Assembly: GCA_002293455.1 (NCBI GenBank) | Contig: DBDH01000106.1 | Location: 1 to 7,396, forward strand | Length of the DNA stretch: 7,396 bases | Source: Treponema sp. UBA937 | GTDB lineage: Bacteria; Spirochaetota; Spirochaetia; Treponematales; Breznakiellaceae | Direction of reading: 5' to 3' | In this document: piece by piece, positions 1-6,055 of the stretch | Position numbering within the stretch: position 1 is the first letter of the stretch | Layout: each line of letters starts with the position of its first letter | The notes under the pieces: model-generated | What the model was told of the DNA's origin: nothing | Database searches by the model: none | The model's input: only the letters and a program-made list of their open reading frames with translations | Translations under genes and position numbers: made by a program

Positions 1-6
1 AAGAAT

Positions 7-40
7 ACACTGATTTATTCTCGATTGAATAAATCAGTGT
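7..40 (-). terminator. Stem-loop, candidate terminator of the toxin-antitoxin operon
   Basis: Positions 7-20 and 27-40 are perfect reverse complements (14 bp) around a 6-base loop (21-26). The stem is AT-rich. Read on the minus strand it lies about 60 bases past the antitoxin stop codon and is followed by ATTCTT, a modest U-rich tail. On the plus strand the tail is TTCCTTAGGG, which is poorer. Termination of the minus-strand operon is the likeliest role. It could act in both directions, or serve a gene to the left of the window. Confidence 0.55.
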
Positions 41-99
41 TTCCTTAGGGCAATTTTACTTGAAAAGGGAGGGGGAAAACAAGCGGAGAAAAAAACTTC

Positions 100-459
100 T
101 CATATAAAGCGGCCGGGGGCAACACCGAAGATTTCAGATAATTGGTACGCTGTTTTCCGGCTTATGGGTTTTAGATTATGCTCCATATTGGAAACTTTCT
201 GCTTGGTTATTTCCAGCTTCTCGGCTAAACTCGACTGCGTCATGCCATGCAGCTTCCGGTAAAACCGCAAAGTATCTCCGGGCGTTTCTTTTGCCTTTTG
301 CGCTTTGTACCAGTCCATGTCCGTAACCGAAACCATTTCGTCATCATCTTCTATCGACATTTCGTTCCCGTATTCTTTTTTCAGCATGGTGATATATTTC
401 CTGGGAATGTTCCCCCGCATGACAAATTCAGTAGGGGGCTTTTTCACGACTACCAACAT
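100..459 (-). CDS. XRE-family helix-turn-helix antitoxin (HigA-like)
   Basis: This 119-residue protein has a Cro/C1-type helix-turn-helix over residues about 62-118. The segment GMTQSSLAEKLEITKQKVSN (72-91) has the usual Q..LA..L....VS pattern. The acidic N-terminal part (about 1-60) is where such antitoxins often contact the toxin. The role is inferred to be neutralising the toxin encoded just upstream and repressing the shared promoter. The start at 459 is supported by GGAGG at 466-470, six bases upstream; a later Met at residue 14 lacks this support. The first 32 bases overlap the end of the toxin gene, so translation is probably coupled. Toxin-before-antitoxin order is typical of higBA-type modules. 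The family is clear; partner specificity is inferred from position. Confidence 0.87.
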   Translation of the reverse strand: MLVVVKKPPTEFVMRGNIPRKYITMLKKEYGNEMSIEDDDEMVSVTDMDWYKAQKAKETPGDTLRFYRKLHGMTQSSLAEKLEITKQKVSNMEHNLKPISRKTAYQLSEIFGVAPGRFI

Positions 460-700
460 ATTCTACCTCCACTAAGCAGCTTTCTTGTTCATTCCGCCAA
501 CAGACGACCCATTTTCTCGCCAAATGACAATGATACGTTACTTTTCCCAATTTGCTGTAATTAGGATATGCGGCTTGTACCGGACCGCGTTCACGAATGT
601 CATCGACCAGTTTTATTAATGCCTGCTTGGCGTTCTCCGGCATCTCCCGAATAATAAGATCCATTTTTTTCGGCATCTTAACTACATATCTTATAGACAT
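428..700 (-). CDS. RelE/HigB-like type II toxin (putative mRNA interferase)
   Basis: This is a 90-residue basic protein of RelE/ParE-superfamily size. The C-terminal half carries the usual strand pattern: NYSKLGKVTYHCHL (47-60), then KWVVCWRN (63-70), LVEVEYVG (76-83) and the ending GSREKAPY (83-90), which closely resembles annotated RelE/HigB cytotoxins. Members usually cleave mRNA at the ribosome and slow growth; that activity is inferred here. The start at 700 has AAAGGAT upstream with suitable spacing. It is the first gene of the minus-strand pair and ends 32 bases inside the antitoxin gene. It looks intact, with no frameshift. I give no symbol because HigB and RelE cannot be separated by eye. 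Confidence 0.86.
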   Translation of the reverse strand: MSIRYVVKMPKKMDLIIREMPENAKQALIKLVDDIRERGPVQAAYPNYSKLGKVTYHCHLARKWVVCWRNEQESCLVEVEYVGSREKAPY

Positions 701-734
701 AATGTAATCCTTTTTTTATTACTTTTCAAGAGGA

Positions 735-756
735 ATTATCATATTATTAATGTGAT
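735..756 (-). promoter_or_regulatory. Candidate operator and -10 box of the toxin-antitoxin operon
   Basis: ATCATATT (738-745) and AATGTGAT (749-756) form an inverted repeat around ATT, with 7 of 8 arm positions matching. It lies about 40-60 bases upstream of the toxin start. On the minus strand it overlaps a -10-like GATAAT (740 down to 735); no good -35 is visible. A palindrome over the promoter is the expected binding site for an XRE-type antitoxin dimer. The palindrome is seen directly; the binding is inferred. Confidence 0.42.
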
Positions 757-859
757 GAAAATGGTTTTTGCTTTGGTATCAGACTCTTTTCCCGTTTAAT
801 TTTTTTTCCGCGATAACACATCATTGGAAACCGCCTCATTCAAAAAAAATTCTTAGTAC

Positions 860-888
860 TTGATGAGCTTTTTCCTCGGCGGTACAAT
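860..888 (+). promoter_or_regulatory. lysA promoter (TTGATG - 17 bp - TACAAT)
   Basis: TTGATG (860-865) and TACAAT (883-888) are separated by exactly 17 bp and fit a sigma-70-type promoter well. With the -10 ending at 888, transcription would normally start about seven bases on, at 895, which is the A of the lysA ATG. No Shine-Dalgarno sequence is seen in GGTACAATAAAAAC before the ATG, consistent with a leaderless message. Confidence 0.6.
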
Positions 889-894
889 AAAAAC

Positions 895-2184
895 ATGAAC
901 GAAGTATCCAGCTTGAAAATAAACGCGAAAGTCAGTGATGCCGTCAATTTTTACCGCGGCAATGATCCTGCGGAATTGGTTAAAAAATACGGGAGTCCGC
1001 TCTACGTCTACAATGAAAGCATCCTCAGAGAAAAGTGCAGGGAACTGAAATCCCTTGTTGAGTATCCGCGCTTCTTTGTGAATTATTCGGTTAAGGCAAA
1101 TTCTTCCCTTGCCATTTTGAAAATCGCGCATGAGGAAGGGCTTCTCGCCGACGCGCTCAGTCCCGGTGAAATTTTTCTTAATCTAAAAGCCGGGTTCCAC
1201 CCGGAGGAAATCTTCTTTGTGAGCAATAACGCGGGCGATGAAGAGCTGCTCTACGCCATCGAAAAAGGCGTGCTTGTAAGCATTGATTCCCTTTCGCAGC
1301 TTGCACGTTACGGGAAACTTAACCGCGGCGGGCGCGTTGCGGTACGCTTTAATCCGGGAGTCGGCGCCGGGCATCACAAAAAGGTCGTTACCGGCGGAAG
1401 CGATACAAAGTTCGGCGTGAACGCGGAATATATACCGGAAGTAAAAGCCCTGCTTGAAGAATACGGCCTTCGTCTTTGCGGCATTAATCAGCACATTGGC
1501 TCGCTTTTTATGACCGGCGAACCCTATGTCGAGGGCGTAAAAAGCCTTTTGGACATCGCGAGGCAATTCGAGGGGCTTGAGTTCATCGACATCGGCGGCG
1601 GTCTTGGCATTCCTTACCGCAAACAAGATGGAGAATCCCGTCTTGATCTTGCGTCTTTACGCGAAAAACTTTCGCCGATTCTCAACGCGTTTGCGAAAGA
1701 ATACGGCGGAAACATCGCTTTCAAAATGGAGCCGGGAAGGTATATCGCGGCGGAATGCGGCGTCCTTCTCGGCAGAGTGAATTCCGTGAAGTATAACGGG
1801 CCGAAAAAATTTATCGGGACGGACATCGGGTTTAATGTGCTCATGAGGCCGGTACTGTACGATGCTCATCACGATATCGAAATCTATCGTCCTAGCGGGG
1901 CGGCTTCGGATAAAGAAGAAAAGGTAACGATTGTCGGCAATATTTGTGAATCCGGCGATATTTTGGCGGCGGATAGGCTTCTTCCCGAAATTCATGAAGA
2001 TGATATTCTGGGTGTGCTGGATGCCGGAGCTTACGGTTATTCGATGGGGTCGATTTACAATTCGCGCCCCCGGCCGGCGGAAATCATGATAAAAGAAGAT
2101 AATTCCGTTGCTCTCATCCGCAAAAGGGAAACGCTTGAGCAGCTTCTCACAAACCAAGTGGTGACTGACACCAAAAACGGCTAG
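895..2184 (+). CDS. lysA: Diaminopimelate decarboxylase
   Basis: This PLP enzyme decarboxylates meso-2,6-diaminopimelate to L-lysine in the cytoplasm, the last step of lysine synthesis. It is 429 residues, the normal family length. An alanine-racemase-like barrel comes first: YSVKAN (64-69) carries the PLP lysine K67, followed by DTKFGV (170-175), HIGS (200-203) and the phosphate-binding loop IDIGGGLG (231-238). EPGRYI (279-284) leads into the beta domain with CESGD (351-355) and GAYGYSMGSIYN (378-389), the active-site pieces supplied to the dimer partner. The ATG at 895 gives the usual N-terminus but has no visible ribosome binding site and sits at the predicted transcription start; the only near in-frame alternative, TTG at 913, also lacks one. 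ddh follows 65 bases later on the same strand and supplies its substrate. Related ornithine or carboxynorspermidine decarboxylases are less likely given the motifs and the neighbour. Confidence 0.96.
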   Translation: MNEVSSLKINAKVSDAVNFYRGNDPAELVKKYGSPLYVYNESILREKCRELKSLVEYPRFFVNYSVKANSSLAILKIAHEEGLLADALSPGEIFLNLKAGFHPEEIFFVSNNAGDEELLYAIEKGVLVSIDSLSQLARYGKLNRGGRVAVRFNPGVGAGHHKKVVTGGSDTKFGVNAEYIPEVKALLEEYGLRLCGINQHIGSLFMTGEPYVEGVKSLLDIARQFEGLEFIDIGGGLGIPYRKQDGESRLDLASLREKLSPILNAFAKEYGGNIAFKMEPGRYIAAECGVLLGRVNSVKYNGPKKFIGTDIGFNVLMRPVLYDAHHDIEIYRPSGAASDKEEKVTIVGNICESGDILAADRLLPEIHEDDILGVLDAGAYGYSMGSIYNSRPRPAEIMIKEDNSVALIRKRETLEQLLTNQVVTDTKNG

Positions 2185-2249
2185 TGTTGTTCATTATGAT
2201 GAGGCGCTATTGATAGCGTATATCAATTTTGTAAGGGTAAAAGAAAAAC

Positions 2250-3179
2250 ATGAAAACAAAGATAGCAATCAGCAGTTGGGGTAATATCGGCAAGGCGCTC
2301 GCCGCAATTCACGCAGCCGAAATAAAAAGCGCGGACTGTGATATCGAGCTTGTGGGGATAATCCGCAGAAACGCGGGAAACGGCGAATGTCTTGAAGGCC
2401 TTCAAGTTGTTTCCGATGTGAAAAGTCTTTCTTCAAAACCCGATGTGATTCTGTGCGCCGCGCCGAGTCATTGCGTTATGGACGATGTGCAAAAATACCT
2501 TGAACTTGGTATTTCAACGGTTGACTGTTTCGACAGTCACAAAGAAATTATCGGATGGCGCGGCAAGCTGGACCTTTTTGCGCGGAAAAAAAACGCGGTT
2601 TCCGTTATTGGAGCGGGCTGGGACCCCGGCTTTGATTCCATCATCCGCGCCCTGACAAACCTTGTTGTTCCTGAAAATGAAGCCGTTACGACTTTTGGGC
2701 CGGGGCGGAGCATGGGACACACCACCACCGTAAAAGCCATTCATCCCGGCATCACCGATGCCGTTTCCCTGACGCTTCCCGGCGCGAAACCGGGGCTTCA
2801 GCGGCGCGAGGTTTTTATCGCCCTTAACGAAAAACTTACCGATAAAACCGTTCAGGAAAGCATACGGAACGATATTCTCAATCATCCGTATTTTAAAAAC
2901 GATGATTCCCATGTCTTTTTCGTTGAATCCATCGCGGAACACGATACCGCCATGCACGGCGGAATAATTACCCGTGAAGGAGACTTTGCGAAAGTCGAAG
3001 TAACACTTCACGGAGATAACGCGCTCATGACCGCCGCCGCGATGTACGGCGCGGCCCGCGCGGCGGGACGCTTGCTTTCATCCGGCAATTACGGCTGCCG
3101 GACACTCGCCGAGATTCCGCCGCTTGATTTTATCAAAGGCGCTTCTATTGCGGAACGCTTGGCAAAGATCAAATACTAG
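2250..3179 (+). CDS. ddh: meso-Diaminopimelate D-dehydrogenase
   Basis: This NADPH enzyme aminates L-2-amino-6-oxopimelate (open tetrahydrodipicolinate) to meso-DAP in one step, replacing the multi-step succinylase or acetylase branches. It is 309 residues, slightly shorter than the roughly 320-residue Corynebacterium enzyme. Visible in order: an N-terminal Rossmann segment IAISSWGNIG (5-14); IIRR (37-40), suited to the NADPH 2'-phosphate; VDCFDSHKE (91-99); the hallmark GWDPG (123-127); FGPGRSMGH (149-157), matching the family's WGPGxSxGH; MHGG (235-238); and GDNALMTA (255-262). An oddity is that the first glycine of the GxGxxG loop is Ser9 (SSWGNIG instead of GYGNLG). A weak AAGGG (2233-2237) lies 12 bases before the ATG, so translation signals are modest. 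It is probably co-transcribed with lysA. The Ddh assignment is firm; cofactor preference is not settled by the sequence. Confidence 0.93.
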   Translation: MKTKIAISSWGNIGKALAAIHAAEIKSADCDIELVGIIRRNAGNGECLEGLQVVSDVKSLSSKPDVILCAAPSHCVMDDVQKYLELGISTVDCFDSHKEIIGWRGKLDLFARKKNAVSVIGAGWDPGFDSIIRALTNLVVPENEAVTTFGPGRSMGHTTTVKAIHPGITDAVSLTLPGAKPGLQRREVFIALNEKLTDKTVQESIRNDILNHPYFKNDDSHVFFVESIAEHDTAMHGGIITREGDFAKVEVTLHGDNALMTAAAMYGAARAAGRLLSSGNYGCRTLAEIPPLDFIKGASIAERLAKIKY

Positions 3180-3207
3180 CGGTTTTGCAAATGCGGATTT
3201 TTTGTAT

Positions 3208-3318
3208 TAAATATCGGTATTACTCCTAAATACTTGGTGAATAATATCAATAATATCGGAGTAGCTCCCATAAACTTCATTAAAATACTATAAATATCGG
3301 AGTTGCTCCTATATTCTT
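3208..3318. repeat. Three degenerate 28-bp repeats at 41-42 bp spacing
   Basis: Copies lie at 3208-3235, 3250-3277 and 3291-3318, each centred on ATATCGG and ending CTT. By eye, copies 2 and 3 match at 22 of 28 positions and copies 1 and 3 at 23 of 28. Start-to-start distances are 42 and 41 bp. The cores of copies 2 and 3 are small palindromes (GGAG-TAG-CTCC and GGAG-TTG-CTCC); copy 1 is degenerate (GGTATTACTCC). Spacers are 13-14 bp of AT-rich sequence. The array fills most of the gap between ddh and the ATPase gene and stops just before the ATPase promoter. It may be a protein-binding array or part of a dispersed repeat family. Confidence 0.72.
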
Positions 3319-3319
3319 C

Positions 3320-3348
3320 TTGCTTTCTCTGTAAAATTATGGCATAAT
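3320..3348 (+). promoter_or_regulatory. Promoter of the AAA+/DUF4143 ATPase gene
   Basis: TTGCTT (3320-3325) and CATAAT (3343-3348) are 17 bp apart. Predicted transcription start is near 3355, giving a leader of only about 14 bases that begins at the ribosome binding site AGAGG (3357-3361), seven bases before the ATG. The -35 box starts two bases after the last 28-bp repeat, so anything bound to the repeats would sit directly against RNA polymerase. Confidence 0.5.
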
Positions 3349-3368
3349 TCTTATACAGAGGCAAAAAA

Positions 3369-4595
3369 ATGAATGAGAAAACGATTAGCCGTCCATTATA
3401 TGTAAATGAAATAAAGAGATTTATCGACGACCCTCACATAAAAATTATTACCGGCCTGCGCCGCAGCGGCAAAACAGAGTGTTTAAAAATGGTTTGGGCG
3501 GAAATTGCCGCACGGGTTTCCGCCGATCACATTATCTATATCAATTTTGAAGATATGGATTTTGAGGAAATTACCACCGCAAAAGCGTTAAACGCGTATG
3601 TAAAGGCAAAAATCGTTGACAAAAACAAATATTATATCTTTTTGGACGAAATTCAGCTCGTCGAAGATTGGGAAAAATCCGTTAACGCGTTAAGGCTGAA
3701 AAACACAGATATATATATTACCGGTTCAAACTCAAAAATTATGAGCGAAGAACTGGCAACTTTGCTTGGCGGGCGGACGGTTTCGTTCAAAATGAATACG
3801 CTTTCCTTTGCCGAGTTCATGGAATTCAGAAAGCAGCATAGAATCTCAACGAAGAATATTGATTCCGAGCTTGAACAATATATCAATATCGGCGGCTTTC
3901 CCTTATTGTCCGTAAGAAGCTACACCGATAATGATGCCCGAAAAATCGTGAGGGATATTAACAGCACCGCGCTTTTAAGAGATGTGGTGGTCCGTTATAA
4001 AATCCGGCAGCCGCAGTTATTGGACAAACTGACCGCTTTCCTGTATGACAATGTCGGGAATCTTGTTTCTATCCGTTCAATTGTGCAATACCTCAAAAGT
4101 CAGGGCAGAGGCGCGGATCCGGAAACTGTTGCGAATTATATAAAATATCTGGAAGACGCGTTTATCATCAAAACCGCGCCCCGCTACGATATTAAAGGCA
4201 AACGGCTTTTGGAAACGAATGACAAATTCTACCTTGGCGATCATTCTCTGCAATATGCCGTCAGAAACAGGCGGCCCGACAAAGTACAGGGCGTTTTAGA
4301 AAACATCGTTTTTCTGGAACTTGTCCGCAGGGGATACAATGTCTATGTTGGCAAATTCGATGACAAAGAAATTGATTTTGTTGCCGAAGAACAAGACGGC
4401 ACGCGGAAAATATATATCCAAGTTTGTTTGGAGTTTAGCCATCAGGATACCTATTTTCGGGAATTTAATCCCTTAAAACAGATTAAAGATAATTACCATA
4501 AATACGTTGTAACCCTTGATAAAAACTGGCGGGCTGACGAAGACGGAGTGATGGGCATTCATGTAAAGGATTTTCTGCTAAGGGATATTCTGTAA
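3369..4595 (+). CDS. AAA+ ATPase with DUF4143 C-terminal domain
   Basis: This is a full-length 408-residue protein of the widespread AAA_14/DUF4143 family. The ATPase part shows Walker A GLRRSGKT (29-36), Walker B YYIFLDEIQ (88-96), a sensor-like ITGSNS (117-122) and the family's LLGGR (132-136). The middle (about 215-270) looks like a winged helix. The C-terminal part has LENIVFLELVRRG (310-322), EIDFV (334-338) and KIYIQVC (347-353), resembling a PD-(D/E)XK nuclease fold, but the last motif has Gln351 where an active nuclease would have Glu-x-Lys, so cleavage is doubtful. No signal peptide or membrane segment is seen. The start is backed by AGAGG seven bases upstream. The gene has its own promoter and appears to stand alone. 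The cellular role of the family is poorly known; a regulatory or defence-related role would be speculation. Confidence 0.9.
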   Translation: MNEKTISRPLYVNEIKRFIDDPHIKIITGLRRSGKTECLKMVWAEIAARVSADHIIYINFEDMDFEEITTAKALNAYVKAKIVDKNKYYIFLDEIQLVEDWEKSVNALRLKNTDIYITGSNSKIMSEELATLLGGRTVSFKMNTLSFAEFMEFRKQHRISTKNIDSELEQYINIGGFPLLSVRSYTDNDARKIVRDINSTALLRDVVVRYKIRQPQLLDKLTAFLYDNVGNLVSIRSIVQYLKSQGRGADPETVANYIKYLEDAFIIKTAPRYDIKGKRLLETNDKFYLGDHSLQYAVRNRRPDKVQGVLENIVFLELVRRGYNVYVGKFDDKEIDFVAEEQDGTRKIYIQVCLEFSHQDTYFREFNPLKQIKDNYHKYVVTLDKNWRADEDGVMGIHVKDFLLRDIL

Positions 4596-4615
4596 AAAAA
4601 AATGCTTTATCGGCC

Positions 4616-5371
4616 CTATCCAAACAATTTTTCAGCGTTTCTATTCGCGATAACGATGATTTCCTGTTTCGTCATGTGTAAGATTTCCGCCAGCACCGGC
4701 GCCGTCCTTTCGGTCATTGAAGGCGTTCCCCGTTCCCCTTCATATTCCCAGGGGCCGTCGCTTTCCAGGGTGAAGATTTCCCGAATATCCGCCGCTATCG
4801 TTTTAATCGATGCCCGATAATCAGCATTGCCGATAAGATCGGGAGAAACAGAAATATTCCATCCGGCTTCCTTTATCTGTTTAATATTCTTTTCATCGCC
4901 TTCAAACCAGTGAAAAAGCGCCTTTTTAATACCATAACGTTTTAAAACTTCAATTCCCTGGGGGACAGTATCTTCCACACAATGCAGATTTACCGGAAAA
5001 TCCAATTCCGCCGCGAGACGGACAAATTTTTCAAAAAGTTCTCCGGCCTTTTTTTGCGCTTTCGACCTTTCCTCTGTGTTCATGTTAACAAGATTAAAAT
5101 AAGGCAGTCCGATTTCCCCAATACCGGCAATACTATCCCGGTTCTCCCTGATTTGTTTTTCAACAAGACTGTATTCATGGAAAAAATCAGGATATTCGGG
5201 ATGAATGCCGAGGCAGACCTTTACCGTTTCCGGATACTGTTTTTGCAGACGCAGCAACGTTTCTCCGCTCTGATAATGTACCGCGGCGCCGACTGCCCGG
5301 TATGTTTTCAATTCGCGTTTTTGTTCCTCTGTTGATAATTGATCAATATGACAATGGACATCGATACACAT
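4616..5371 (-). CDS. TatD-family metal-dependent hydrolase
   Basis: This 251-residue amidohydrolase-superfamily protein has the normal TatD length. Metal-ligand motifs appear in order: HCH near the N-terminus (H6, H8 in MCIDVHCHID), GIHP (55-58), GEIGLPY (E86), NLHC (H130), LFHWFEG (H154) and ESDGPW (D205). TatD proteins are usually metal-dependent deoxyribonucleases of the cytoplasm; substrate is inferred from family only. An ATG at 5416 would add 15 residues. I prefer 5371 because AGGAA lies five bases upstream and TatD proteins normally begin right at the HxH strand. The 5416 start has GAGGA about 12 bases away. The gene converges with the ATPase gene across 20 bp and diverges from the 188-residue orphan gene. 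All key residues are present. Confidence 0.9.
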   Translation of the reverse strand: MCIDVHCHIDQLSTEEQKRELKTYRAVGAAVHYQSGETLLRLQKQYPETVKVCLGIHPEYPDFFHEYSLVEKQIRENRDSIAGIGEIGLPYFNLVNMNTEERSKAQKKAGELFEKFVRLAAELDFPVNLHCVEDTVPQGIEVLKRYGIKKALFHWFEGDEKNIKQIKEAGWNISVSPDLIGNADYRASIKTIAADIREIFTLESDGPWEYEGERGTPSMTERTAPVLAEILHMTKQEIIVIANRNAEKLFG

Positions 5372-5422
5372 AGCGTTTCCTGCAAAAAGGGATAGCGGAA
5401 GTATATCATCCGTCATGCTAAA

Positions 5423-5451
5423 ATAATATCCTCATTTGACAGTATTGACAC
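5423..5451 (-). promoter_or_regulatory. Candidate promoter of the TatD-like gene
   Basis: On the minus strand GTGTCA (5451 down to 5446) and TATTAT (5428 down to 5423) are separated by 17 bp. Transcription from here would give a leader of about 45 bases before the 5371 start, but would leave almost nothing before the alternative ATG at 5416. This favours the shorter protein. It overlaps the TTGACA boxes facing the other way. Confidence 0.4.
5436..5450 (+). promoter_or_regulatory. Tandem TTGACA boxes upstream of the orphan gene
   Basis: Two perfect TTGACA hexamers (5436-5441 and 5445-5450) are repeated nine bases apart on the plus strand. Either could be a -35 box for the gene at 5480, but no good -10 is found at 16-18 bp; TAGCAT (5465-5470) and GGTAAT (5471-5476) are at poor spacing. 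They may instead be a direct-repeat binding site in the shared divergent control region. Confidence 0.35.
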
Positions 5452-5479
5452 TTTTTGCGATTCCTAGCATGGTAATCTT

Positions 5480-6046
5480 ATGGCTAGATTGTCTCAACAT
5501 ACTTATGAAGCGCTCCCTATAGAGTATCGGAAGATTGCCGAACAATTGTTTCCCCCTGCGGAATTTTCCGGCGCGGTACATCCTTCGTTAGATACCATCT
5601 TTACCTTTGCGGAAATGCTGGGTATTGGGGCAGATTTCTCAAAAGTGTCAAAAAGTTCGGAAGTGGATACATCGATAAAGAATCTGCTTGGACATTTTCA
5701 GAATAATCTTGATCTCTTGATTCAAAAAACCTGGGTAGAGAAGGATGACGAAGTCCGTAAGGAAAAACTTCAAGGGAAAATTCCAGGTTTTATTGTGGAA
5801 ATTGAAGAAAGAAGATACAAAGAAGCGCTTATCAATTTCGGTATTATTTTGGAAGAATTGGCCTATTTGTTTTTTGGGGCCCAAAGTAATAAAGAAGATT
5901 TCATTGAATATGTTTCCCGGATTGATGATCAAATGGGATTATTCTGGTGGTACGGCGGCAGGATACATTCGTTGTCAGGTACAAACGATACGGAATACAT
6001 GCGGTCGATTCTGCTTATTGGAATATGCTACCTAACTAATTTCTAG
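5480..6046 (+). CDS. Hypothetical protein, 188 residues
   Basis: I do not recognise a family. The protein is soluble-looking, with no signal peptide or membrane helix. It is probably mostly helical: candidate helices cover about 64-86 and 113-133, with a charged stretch between (86-112). Notable segments are LPIEYRKIAEQLFPP (12-26), NFGIILEELAYLFFG (119-133) and the aromatic-rich QMGLFWWYGGRI (151-162). A stop codon (TAG, 5465) lies in frame five codons upstream and the next Met is residue 46, so ATG 5480 is the only good start, although no Shine-Dalgarno sequence precedes it. Codon use resembles the neighbours and the frame is intact, so it is likely a real gene. Upstream it shares a control region with the TatD-like gene; downstream it ends 10 bases before a large hairpin. 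No function is claimed. Confidence 0.75.
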   Translation: MARLSQHTYEALPIEYRKIAEQLFPPAEFSGAVHPSLDTIFTFAEMLGIGADFSKVSKSSEVDTSIKNLLGHFQNNLDLLIQKTWVEKDDEVRKEKLQGKIPGFIVEIEERRYKEALINFGIILEELAYLFFGAQSNKEDFIEYVSRIDDQMGLFWWYGGRIHSLSGTNDTEYMRSILLIGICYLTNF

Positions 6047-6055
6047 TTTTTCAGC

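Noticed and set aside
86..101. GAGAA/TTCTC hairpin at the antitoxin stop codon as terminator
   Set aside because: Five weak pairs with an A-rich loop; the 14-bp stem at 7-40 is far better.
1183..2157. Long antisense frames within lysA and ddh
   Set aside because: These mirror the codon pattern of the real genes on the other strand, have no domain signal and no start signals.
2200..2225. Small inverted repeat CGCTA-TTGA-TAGCG between lysA and ddh as a terminator
   Set aside because: The stem is only five pairs and no T-run follows at once; ddh is more likely co-transcribed with lysA.
2270..2295. TAATATCGG in ddh and AATATCGG near 3886 as further copies of the intergenic repeat
   Set aside because: Only the short core matches; both lie in conserved coding sequence (GNIG and INIGG) and lack the rest of the 28-bp unit.
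3208..3318. Possible CRISPR array
   Set aside because: Only three degenerate repeats with 13-14 bp spacers and no cas genes; spacers are too short and the repeats too divergent.
3176..3364. A 62-residue minus-strand frame across the repeat array with GATPI/GVIPI-like recurring peptides
   Set aside because: The recurrence follows from the 42-bp DNA repeat (14 codons) and breaks frame at the 41-bp interval; it has no convincing ribosome binding site and covers the ATPase promoter.
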